NCBI GenBank assembly: GCA_034509425.1
Contig: JAVTVJ010000469.1
Coordinates: 124,001 to 188,000 of the forward strand
DNA: 64,000 nucleotides
DNA from: Eopsaltria australis
Taxonomy: Eukaryota; Chordata; Aves; Passeriformes; Petroicidae
Reading direction: 5' to 3'
Made by a program: the position numbers and the translations under genes. Positions 23,721 to 33,700 of this stretch are shown in pieces. How positions within the stretch are numbered: the stretch's first letter is position 1; every line of letters begins with the position of its first letter. The notes under the pieces were generated by a model. It did not search any database and was not told where the DNA came from. It was given only the letters and a program-made list of their open reading frames with translations.

Positions 23721-25538
23721 ACCTCTTGGTTTGGCAGACATTGGAAAGGTTATTTTCCATGGAAAATCGCGAGATGCTCTTATTTTCGGTAGCAATTGAA
23801 TTATTTTTTTTGTTGAATTTCAAGACGACCCAGCACGGGAGCCGGGTTATTCTGCAAATCGATTAACGCGGAGTGTGGGAGTAAGTGCTGTAAAATATCA
23901 TCAGAGCCTTTTGCACTGTGGAGACGGAGTTTGGCCTAAATCAACTCCTTCCTTCTCCTACAGATGCAGGAGATGTGAGTCGAAAGGCAGAGAAAGCCCG
24001 AGTGGTTTCGGTCAGTGACAGCTCTGCACCACTTCCCCAAGGGATAAGGGCACAATCTGAAACAGCTGCTAGAAGCACTAAACCTTACAAGAATTGTGGC
24101 GCTGGGCCGTGTTTTTGAGATAGAAGAATCGTTGACACGAATACACTGACACTGGCCTGAAACAAAGTAAACACACACCCCAAAGCTGCAGTTTCGCTGT
24201 ACCGGAGCAGTCACTGCGCCGTGGGTAGGGCCGGCTGTGGTGGAATGACGTGTTTTCCATGCAGCCCCACATCCACCCTGTTAGGGCTGGCAGTGCTCCA
24301 GGAGGGCCAGCACCGCAGAGCATTCCTCCTGGGAAAGTACACAGGGCTCCGAGGGCTCCGAGCTGCCCAGCCCAGTTCTCCCGCCCTCCCAGGGGTCACG
24401 CTGTGTTCAGCCACACTCAAAACACTAGCACCAAAGGGGGCTGACACAAGGATTTTAATATTTTGCAATGTTTTCTCTAAGGAGCCAGTGGCAGCAGGGG
24501 ACAGGGGTGGCAGGGAACAGCACCGTGCATGTGTGCTCGAGAGGCAGCACAAATTACATCAATCAAAAAAGTAAGGATATCACAAAAGTGGGGCAGATTT
24601 TTCTTTTGCAAACTAAGACAACCTTAGGGAAAAATAGTTTATAATTGATGGGAGATGCAAGTGTTCAGAACTGTGCCTTCCCTTGGGCTTTCTTAGAATT
24701 CTCCAGGTAATTCTGCCTGAGCAGCTCCACCTGTGCTCTGTGTGCTGCAGGAACAGGCTGGGGGAGCTGGGGGTGGTTCATGGCCCAGGCTAATGCTCAC
24801 CCCTGGTCTCTGCCTTTAGCAGTAGAGAAACACAGATGTGAAGCAGAATCATCTACAATATGAGATGCTCTTAGATTAAACTCATTTCCCTGCTTAAGAC
24901 TGGGAGATGAAACATGAAGATACTATTTTACCTACATGGGCAAGAAGCATTTCATTGCCACTTGGAACTAACAGATCAGAGGGGATGCATGGAGACTGTG
25001 CCACAAGCAGGTCATTGATTAGAGCAGCTCCTGTGCCTCAGTCAAGGCAGAATTTTCTGGTTTTTAAGGAGGCCTAATACCCTCTTGTTCCAGCTCCTGA
25101 GGTCCCTCATTCCAGTAGCACAGAGGCACACACTGCACCACTCCCAGGATCCACAATTAGCTTGCAGGTCTGTCAGACCTACAGGATTTGGGCAGGGCGG
25201 GGTAGAATCCCTTGGTGTAGCTTTCTGAGTGCACAGCTTAAGTGCTTTTCCTCTGGATACACAGAGGGGGTCTTGTTTCCAGGTATTTAAAATTTACTGA
25301 AATGCCAAGAGGACTCATCCATCCTGGGATGGTGCAGAGTGCAGCTTAAGGGTGGGGTTTAGGACCAACAGCAGGGTCCTGTGCAGGGCAAGCACTGTGA
25401 CCCCCAAGGGTGTTTGGCCTAAATGCTCATTAGCAGATGCAAAGGGCCCCAGACACCTTGTTAATGGGACAGGGACAGCACAGAAGGCATTTGCTACAAC
25501 CTTGGCTGAAGCCAGAGAAGGGTGGGATCCTACTGATC
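23351..25538. other. Intergenic region between INPP5B and the Ly6-mucin gene
   Basis: Holds the INPP5B promoter (to about 23770) and then the 3' untranslated region of the gene to the right. No canonical AATAAA on the minus strand was found here. Weak variants are AGTAAA at 25293-25298 and ATTAAA near 24453-24458. No other coding sequence was recognised. Confidence 0.6.
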
Positions 25539-26010
25539 CTACAGGAGGGTCTGCAGGGCCGCCTGACTGCTGCCTAACCCCAGAGAGAAGTAATTTAGGA
25601 GAAGGACCACCCCACATGCCATGACCTGCGAGAGCGGGGCCAGTGTCACCTGCCCAGCGCTGTTGACGTGAACTTTGCCATCCAGTTCCAGACAGCTGGC
25701 TTTTGGGGTGGCTGGGCAGCACTCCTGGTAACAGGCAGCCTTCATCCCACCAGCACAGACTGGTTTGGCAGCCTTGCAGGCTTTGCTACATCCTGCCATG
25801 TAATTCAAGCCCGTCTTCTTCATCTGGAAGGAAAGAGACATTAGCCTAGGGGTCATGCCGAGCCTTTAGTATTAGCATCACAGGAACACAATGCTCTGCA
25901 GCCCCAGGCCATACCTCACAGAAGTCCTGCCCCAAAATGCACCTAGTGACGGTCTTCCTGCCTTTGAAACACTCCTCCCCGTGACAGGAAAATGCTGCAC
26001 ACACCTTCCC
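25539..26010 (-). CDS. Ly6-mucin gene exons 7-8: Ly6/uPAR domain 2 and GPI-type tail
   Basis: Exon 7 (25915-26010) repeats the domain-1 pattern (C-x2-F-x-C-x4-C-F, then C-x5-DFCE). Its ILGQDFCE resembles ALGQDLC of uPAR. Exon 8 (25539-25823) completes a 12-cysteine domain with CC-x6-C. It then has a small-residue stretch (NSAG), a hydrophobic segment (VMACGVVLLLNYF) and a short end, as in GPI-anchored proteins. The intron is again right after the FCE triplet, phase 0, as in domain 1. Confidence 0.82.
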
Positions 26011-29000
26011 CTGTGAGAGAAAGGACCGGGGAGACACCATCTGTCCATCAGAGTCGCAGGACAAAATCTGCATTTCAGACAGCCCTTCGCTCCCGAGGGC
26101 TCCTCTCCACCCCCCTCTGTTCTGCTGGTATTTGTGCTCTCAGGCATTTTAGATTCAGAGATAAAGGAGTATTCTGAAACTGCAAGAAACCACTGAAACA
26201 CCAGCAGAGCAAGCAAGTTTCAAGCCTCTTTTTCCTTCCTCTTAACAGGGCTCTGCAAAGATAAGCACCTTCCCCTTCCCGAGGCTCAGGAAAGGGCTGC
26301 AGAGCCGGGTGGGTCCTGTACTCTCCTTGCAGCTGCAGGAAGGCTCATCCCATGGTCAGGTCAAACTGCCTGAGCTAATGCAAGCACTAGGCTGGGCAAC
26401 AGGCCTGATGGACAGGGCTAAAGCCCACTAGACAGGGCTCCTTATGGACTCCTTTCTTCCAGTGCTCGTTCAGGATTTGTTGCCCTTCCAGAGTCAGCTT
26501 TTTACCCCATAAAGCAAGTGGAGGAGGGACCTTTTCCTCCCCCTGCTCAGGTGGGAGCTCAGCCATCCCAACACCCCAGAACACATGGGTGCAGCAGTCT
26601 CTGCTCCTATAGTACCTACATTTTGTGGGGGAGGCTGAGGGGTGGTGCTGGTGGTTGTCGGTGGCATAGTGGTGGTGGTGGCTGGCAGGTCACCTGCAAA
26701 CACACAAGGAGCCCTGTGAGGCTGCACCCAGCCCCCAGCCCTCACAGGGTCCTGCACAGCCACACAGGGCCAGATTCACCAGCATGGCTCATACAGAGCT
26801 GCCAGGGCCACCCTGCCCCTCGCCCAGCTCCAAGGACAGAGCCCCAGGGCAGAAGAGATGCAGCCACAGCCCCTCCACGATGGGTTCTGCCCCCCCGTGT
26901 CCCACCTCTGGAACAGAACAAAGCTGGGGTGGTACCATAGGCGCTGGCATTGAGCTGCAGGCAGAGAGGGCCAGTGCAGCACTCCAGGGCACACTGCTGC
27001 CTGCTCACACTGCTGTTGGTCCTGCATGGCTCTGCACTGCACCTGCTGCTGCACCTGGCTGTGTAGTTTGTGCTGGAGAAACGATAAAGCTGCAACAGGT
27101 AGATCAAAGGATAAAATGAGTGTGAAGAGGGGCCAATAATAAAAGAGCAAAAATATCTGACAGACTGTCAGAGAGAAAAGGGAAATGGGAGATGGACATA
27201 GACTGTGGTACAGATAAAGGAAGGGAAGGCTTTCCCGGTTGCAGCCTCCCTGCATCTCCATACCTCGCAGTAAGTCTCGTTGTGGCAGGTGGTTGTCCTG
27301 TTGGCATGGGCTTCATCCTGGTAGCACCTCTCCCTGGAGCACTGAAAGCTCTGGCAGGTTTGCTGGAGAGACACCAGGGTGTCACCTTGCAGCAAAGCCT
27401 CCTGGCACAGCACTGCAGGGCTGTCCGCAACCACAGCCTCACTGCCTGGAGGGGACACCCCCACCCGGTCACCTGCTGTGCTCCCCTCCACCACAGGAGA
27501 TGCTCCCATGGCCCTCCTGGATCTTGTGACCGACCAGCTGGGCAAGTGACACTGTCCATAGGGCAGCAAGGGCCCAGCAATACCCCTCTTTTCATTCCTT
27601 GCCTTACCATTGTCTCTTCTGCTCCCTGCATAGAGGTGTTGATGGCCACCACAGAGGCATTGTTAGTGGCCACCACAGAGGCATTGTTGGTGGCCACCAC
27701 CACTGAGGTGTTCTTGGTGGCCTCTGAAGCCTCCTTGGTAGTCGCTGCCACCACTAAGGAGGCATTCTTGGTGGCTGCTGAGGTGTTCTTGGTGGCTGTG
27801 GCCACCACTGAGGCATTCTTGGGGGCTGCTGAGGTGTTCTTGGTGGCTGTGGCCACCACTGAGGCATTCTTGGGGGCTGCTGAGGTGTTCTTGGTGGCCA
27901 CAGCCACCCATGAGGCCTTCTTGGTGGTCGCTGCCCCTACTAAGGTGTTCTTGGTGGCTGTGGCCACTGCTGAGGTGCTCTTGGTGGCCACTGAGGTGTT
28001 GGCAGTGACTGCCACCACTGCAGCATTCTGGGTGGCCACTGGAGTGTTCTTAGTGGCCACAGCCACCAATGAGGGCTTCTTGGTGGTCACCACCCCTACC
28101 AAGGCATTCTTGGTGGCTGCTGAGGTGTTCTTGGTGGCTGTGGCTGCCACTGAGGTGTTCTTCGTGGCCACCGATATATTCTTAGTGGCCATCACCGTGG
28201 TACTGGCAGCCGTGTTGTGCTCTGAAAAACAAAATGCTCCTGCTTGGTGAAGGAAACACCAAGGAAAAACGTGTACAGAGAGTCCTGTGTCCCTCCCTGA
28301 GCCATGGCACAGTCCAGAGGTACCTGTGGGAAGCATCTGTCACACTGTGGTTGGGAGGTGAAGTGGCAGTCAGTGACAGGATGTCCCCAGTTGCAGCCAC
28401 CAAGTGGGCAGTGCAAGAAACAGGTCAGAGCCAGCAGCACTATGGACAGATGTTACCACAGCCTCTCCCTCTCCCTTCCAGCCATCTTGCCTGGGAAGAG
28501 CAGGCTTTTGTGGGGGCTAAACCATGAGGAAAGGTTTCTCATCTGTCCTGCAGCTCTATCCTCCAGAGCACAGCCCAGAGAGGACAGACACAAAGTCCCT
28601 GGTGCACCACGCTGCCTTTCCCCACTCCCTGCAAGCCCCCAGATTTCCCCTTGGCATACAGAACTCACCTGCTTTGTCAAGAGAGTCCTGAAGACAGAGT
28701 TGTAGAGCCAAGACACAGAGCAGCAAGCCTGGAATGGAGTGGGAATGACTGAGACCACCACCCCTGCTGTCTGCTTTACCGACATCCCAGAGAGCCTCCC
28801 CAGCAGCACCAACTCATCCTTGAAACAGATTAGCAGGGATGCTCCTGTACCTTCCCAAAGCCCCAGGTGACCAGCAGTCACCCCTCACCCCAGGAAGGCC
28901 TCTGGCACAGTCCCCAACAGCTGGAGCAGCACTGGACCCAGGATGGGAGACAGACAGACACTGCTGTCCATGCTGCACCAGAGCCCCTTACCTTGCATGG

Positions 29001-29034
29001 GAGGTATGAGCCATCGGTGTCCAGCCATGGTCAT
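25539..29034 (-). CDS. Unrecognised secreted GPI-type mucin-like protein with two Ly6/uPAR domains
   Basis: Eight coding exons joining in phase into 472 codons plus stop (counted from the ATG at 29026-29028): 28992-29028, 28669-28728, 27608-28221, 27264-27362, 26936-27089, 26620-26693, 25915-26010 and 25539-25823. Layout: signal peptide (about 1-26), Asn/Thr/Lys-rich tandem repeats (33-237), Ly6 domain 1 (238-321), TP-rich linker (322-346), Ly6 domain 2 (347-about 425), hydrophobic tail (about 435-472). It is probably a heavily glycosylated, GPI-anchored surface protein. An in-frame ATG two codons upstream (29032-29034) has a weak context; ACCATGG at 29028 is strong. An acceptor at 29056 suggests a further 5' untranslated exon. 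Two-domain uPAR-type proteins with a Ser/Thr/Pro linker include LYPD3, but that gene lies elsewhere and lacks these repeats. I do not recognise the gene, and its function is unknown. Confidence 0.82.
26620..26693 (-). CDS. Ly6-mucin gene exon 6: Thr/Pro linker
   Basis: A 74-nt exon (acceptor TTTGCAG, donor AAT|GTAGGT) encodes a run of Thr, Pro and Ser (TTTTMPPTTTSTTPQPPP). This is a typical extended O-glycosylated spacer between the two folded domains. Confidence 0.82.
26936..27362 (-). CDS. Ly6-mucin gene exons 4-5: Ly6/uPAR domain 1
   Basis: Exon 4 (27264-27362) gives the N-terminal half with C-x2-F-x-C-x4-C-Y and a later C-x4-YCE. Exon 5 (26936-27089) gives the C-terminal half ending in the CC-x4-C-x2-N class signature (CCTGPLCLQLN). 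There are twelve cysteines, two more than the classical ten. The intron falls directly after YCE, in phase 0. Confidence 0.82.
27608..28221 (-). CDS. Ly6-mucin gene exon 3: N/T/K-rich tandem-repeat domain
   Basis: A single 614-nt exon between TTTTTCAG and ATG|GTAAGG encodes about 205 residues of repeats on the theme ATKNTSAATKNASVV. By eye there are about 14 Asn-x-Ser/Thr sequons and dense Thr/Ser for O-glycans. Unlike usual mucins it is rich in Lys and Asn and poor in Pro. Two 51-bp units (27780-27830, 27831-27881) are identical in DNA, so the array is young or still being homogenised and its length probably varies between individuals. The reverse strand is also open because of the repeat. 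Confidence 0.85.
28669..29034 (-). CDS. Ly6-mucin gene exons 1-2: split signal peptide
   Basis: Exon 1 (ATG to 28992, donor CAAG|GTAAGG) encodes MAGHRWLIPPMQ. Exon 2 (28669-28728, acceptor CATTCCAG, donor GCAG|GTGAGT) encodes the hydrophobic core GLLLCVLALQLCLQ. The phase-1 junctions match exon 3 exactly. A charged/tryptophan n-region followed by a leucine-rich core is typical of a signal peptide. Confidence 0.78.
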
Positions 29035-29056
29035 CCACCAGCAGCTGCAGCCAGAC

Positions 29057-30600
29057 CTGGCAGGAGGAGGCACGGTCAGAGCTGCTCCCCCAAGGTGCAG
29101 GGTGGACACCCCAGTACAGCTCTGTGCTGCACCTCCAGTGCTCAGTCAGGCACCCTCTCCTGAGAGACTCCCCAAATCCACCAAGGCTGCCATGGCTGGT
29201 GACGGGGAGCAGGAGCCCTGGGGAGCTGTGAGTGCTGTTGTTGTGGCAACAACCCCCCCTGGAGCTCACACGCAGCTACTATGAGCAGGAGTCAGGGTGA
29301 CACAGTGAAAAGTGCCACCATGCAGCCATTTGCTGCTGTAAGTGAAGATGTCACCTGGCTCTCCATTCTCTATTTGCATTCCAAATGTTTATCTGTTTTG
29401 CTAAGGAAATGGTGAAGATGTGTCTCCAAACAGGCCCCAAAGCCAAGTTCTCCAAGGAGAATGGTGATACTCCCCTCCTGTTTTATGATTTAGGCTGAGT
29501 CACCACTCCCCCAGGACCTGCAGGGACTGAAGCTCATGCAGAGACCTCCAAGGCCATTCCCTCAGTGACAGAAAAGACAGCTGGCACCTCACCCTGCAAA
29601 CCAGCCCAGCCAGCACCCAGAACAGCTCTGGACATCCTTACTGAGCCCAGTGCTAGCCCAGTGCTAGCCCAGCCAGGGAACCAACATCTGCTTGACATGG
29701 CCTCATCCCAGAACAACCTTCCCCCCAGGCAGGGAAAGAGCCCACAGCACTGACTCACCTGTCTGCCTATTCCTGGAGCCCCAACGCACCTGCAGGCACT
29801 GCCAGCACTGGAGCACCTCTGAGCAGCTGCTGTGGCACCTGCCCCGCAACCCAGCCCCACCCCTGCCAGCCAGCCCCTGGGGAAGTGTCACATGCAGCTA
29901 CACAGCAGCAGAGACACAAACGGCCCTGCACAGCAATGGAGACAGGGCTTGTGGGGCTGGAGATGTCACACAAGCCACCACTGCACTCAGGGGCCTGGGG
30001 GGCCACTGCCACTGCCACATGTGATGTGAGTGACCTCTGCACAAAGGACCTGCAATTCTTGAGGCATCATGAATCCATGGGGTATGTATAGACACCTCCG
30101 AGCATGACACCAGGGGCCAAGGATGCTCCTGAAGCTGCAACAGGCACCTCTAAACTCATTTCTGTTTCCATCTCCATCCTCCTGCACCACAGAAGGATCT
30201 GCACACTGAACCACCTACCAGGTCATTCAAGCCAACAGTAGTGCCAGAGAAATCACAACACAGCCAAACCTGAAGCTCATTTGGTAATTCCCTGAAAAAA
30301 ACAAAGGCCAAAGCCCTCCAGGGAGACAGACACAAGGTAAAACCACTTCTGTAAGCCAGGTGAGTTTGTATTGTAAAGGAGCCCAAAGAAAACCCCAAGT
30401 TCACAGCAAGATCTAGAAACAGGACCAGCATCTGTCAGCACAGTGTCCATGTGCTTCAGAGAGTCAACCCTCACTATAAACATTTCCATCAGAGTGGAAA
30501 TGAGGGAAGGAATTGTTTCTGACAGCTGTGTAAAAAGCATTTTAAACACACTGTAATCAAAACTCTTCCAGCATATGTAAGAAGACAAGTCTCTCAACAC
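29057..30600. other. Intergenic region between the Ly6-mucin gene and SF3A3
   Basis: Probably contains the promoter and 5' untranslated exon of the Ly6-mucin gene: a consensus donor CAG|GTGAGT on the minus strand near 29754-29762 could end it. No CpG island and no TATA box were seen. No other coding sequence was recognised. Confidence 0.55.
29372..29379 (-). promoter_or_regulatory. Octamer motif upstream of the Ly6-mucin gene
   Basis: Perfect ATGCAAAT on the gene's sense strand (ATTTGCAT on +), about 340 bp upstream of the start codon. It is a consensus POU/octamer site. Its use is unproven. Confidence 0.3.
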
Positions 30601-30618
30601 TTACTAAATTACAATGAC

Positions 30619-30624
30619 TTTATT
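30619..30624 (-). terminator. SF3A3: SF3A3 poly(A) signal (AATAAA)
   Basis: TTTATT on the + strand, about 165 nt past the SF3A3 stop codon, giving a short 3' untranslated region. Confidence 0.7.
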
Positions 30625-30788
30625 TTCAAGGTATTTTTAATACAAAACAACATCACAAGTCTAAGGGGGCTTACTAGAAAGTGACTCTATAAAGTATTCT
30701 TGAAATCTATATTCATGCACATACAAAATCCAGACAATGAAGTCAGAGCTACTCTCCTGCAGGTGCGTGATCCTTCACCTGGGGATAG

Positions 30789-33700
30789 TTACAGCAGCCC
30801 TTGGCGCTTCAGGTCTTCATAGGTCTTTTTATTCACCACGTTCCCACTGGAATCCTCATATTCCTCCTGGAACAGAACCAACAGTTCAGAGACAGCACTC
30901 AAATTTATCTCCAAGAGCAGCAACTGAACATGAGCACCCTGCCAAAACCACTGTGCAGGAAGGCAGGCAGTGGATCTGCCAGCAGGTCCTGGGAGAAAAG
31001 CTCAGCCAGGGCCAGAGTCATTACAGGTTGTACTACAGATTTTACTTCCCACCCTTGCCCTGCACACTGCTGAAAAATGGCTTTGGAACAGAAGTTTAGG
31101 AAAAGGCACCAGTGTAAGTGAGGACACTGCTCACACCCAGGAACAAGGGGTTCCCATGGAGACACTGAGTGTCTCTCACTGCTCACCTCTGTATCGGGCT
31201 GCCACCTCTCTGAGGCCTTCTGCTGTTTCAGCTTTGCCCACACTGCAAACACAAAAAACAGGATCTATGCCACTTCCCTTGAAATACTGGTTTTTAATGC
31301 AGTAAAACATACACATGAGCTTTTGTCCCTCCCCTTCAGCAGTCCAGAAATGTATATAACATGCATTACAAAGTTATCATTCCACTGTGTGGCACTGAAC
31401 TGCAGCAAACAAGATTTTAAACACATTGTTTGGGATGGGACATGAGACCAAGGTCCAAAGCCACCCCCTTCAGAAAAGGTGGTGTTCTTTAACCTGTTTC
31501 CTGTTCTGCCATCACTACTTACACGAGACTGCATCCTCTATCTGCGTGACGTTGGCAAAGTGTGCTGTGTTGGGAATGCCCAGGCACCTCATTCCATGGG
31601 CATGTCTCCACTCCTGGGGAAAGAGATGAGATCAGTGTGAGAGGGAACACCACATCCTCCTGAACAGGAGTATCAAAGTATAAATCTACCATTCCTCTAT
31701 GAAAACATTACTTTCTTGTCCTGTAGACAGTAACACCAAACCAGCCATCAACAGGCACCCTGCATCCATCAGACTTGAGCATTGGAATGGGCGTTCAAAA
31801 GGGCAGGGATGGTACAGCATCAGCAAGAGAGATCTCTGTATGCCTAACACGATCTCTGGGTCCCGTTGCATGGCCCTGCAGCACAAGCCCGAACCCACAG
31901 GGCAAAAGTGCTGCTCGGGGACCCGAGGGAGTCACCAGTGACTCATTACAATGAATCCAGCAGGGCTGATCCTGCAGGGAATGTCACTTACTGCAAAGTG
32001 CCGCTGGAATGCCTTGGGCCCTCGGTAGGTGTAGTTCCCACAAATCTCACAGTTGTAGTTGATGTTCAAACCATGGAGTTTGTACAGCCAGTACGGGATG
32101 GGCTGCAAGCAAGGAGACATGAGGATTAGGTCACATGGCAAAGGAACTCAAACAGAGAAGCAGCGTGGAGTCAGTGACCTGTCCCACTTCTCCAGGCCTG
32201 ATAGTCTCAGTTACCTTCCCATCCCAACCAAGAGGCAGATTTTTAGGGTTATAAATGATTTCATTTTCTTCATCTTCACTCTCACTCTCACTGATCTGCT
32301 CTTCCTCCTCCTCCTCTCTCTCCTCTCCTGTCCGTGCCTGCTTACGCTGCACATTCTCGTGGGTGAGATGTCTTTGTTCCTAGAGTGAGAGAAAAGAAGG
32401 GATTGTCCGCACACCATGACAGCAAAAAAGTCAGGGCAAACTCTTGTAGTGAAAAACTTCCTCAGTGTAGAGCAGAAGGAAACAGAAGACCAGTGTGAAT
32501 CAGAGAACTCCCACTTACTCAGCCAAATAATTTCAGTTTTTAGTACCCTGACATTTCCTACTTGTAAAGAATGAAACCTTGTATCACATATTAGCACTTC
32601 CAATGCTACTGCAGCAGAAGCCATCCTCCTGAAAACAATCCCCCAAAACTGAAGGCAAGGAGCAAGGCAGATCAAGTAAAGGTTTGCAATACTGAGTGAC
32701 TTGTGCACAAAACAGATGTGCTGCTGTCTATGAAAGCACTATGCAAAGATGAGGACAACATTCCAGTCACTATTTGACAGCTCTGAAATAAAAAGCTCAG
32801 AAACAAAATAAAATCCTTACCCCAAGAACTTCCACATACTCGTAAATCTGAGCTTCCAGGAATGCAAGATCTTTATTTCTTTCAGTGTCTCTGAAACAGA
32901 TGAGGTATCTTCATTGAACACACAACTTCAGCTCTGATACCTTCCATTTGGTTCAGCACTATTTGGTCCAGCATAAAAAGCTTCTAACACTCCAGAATCT
33001 CTGTCCTAACTACACAAGAGTGGCAACTACAGAACACTCCTCACCCAAGAGGAGAGAACATTGCCAGCCTCAGAATGACCTCTAAGAACTCACCTTTTGC
33101 TTCCTTTTGTCTTTGGATTCTTAGCAAACAAGGAAGGATCAAGTGCTTCCAGGGATTTGCCTTTAGTGCTAAAAAGCCTCTGAGCACGCTCCTCCAGAGT
33201 CCTGCGGAAAAGCAGGGAGTGGATTAGTCTAGACTGCAGTTTTACATTCAGAGAACTCTTTGAATTCGAGCAATAAAATTCTAAATGTAGCTTTCAGGAA
33301 ACCATGAGATTCCTTTTATATTTATCTTCATTCCTCAAGTCAAAGTCTACTGTACCAGACTCCCATACAGGACCAGCTCAGAGCAGCAGATCCCACTGCT
33401 TGGTTATTAATGTTTTATCTTTCAAACATCACTAAGGTAATTCTAGTACAACAGAGATAACCACACAAGAATCCCAGAAAGAAATGCGATACAGGAACAC
33501 CTCAGAAGCTGAAAGGTGTTCACAAAGGTGTCCACAAAGACTGCACCTTACCCGCCACACTTCAGCCCCAGAGCCAACAAAGCTGATTTTAACCTGTCCA
33601 GTCCCAGGGAGGCCAATTCCTGTTCAATTAAATAAACCACTGTAAGAGACAAGCTGTTCAACACATACAATATGGATATAGTCCACTTTAGCTTATTAAT

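Noticed and set aside
22801..23799. Frames of over 300 codons on the + strand at the INPP5B promoter
   Set aside because: GC-composition artefacts; the real coding exons here are the two short minus-strand INPP5B exons.
27192..28250. 352-codon + strand open frame rich in VFLVA repeats
   Set aside because: It is the reverse strand of the mucin repeat exon. The repeat keeps all frames open, and there are no splice sites, start context or domain to support it.
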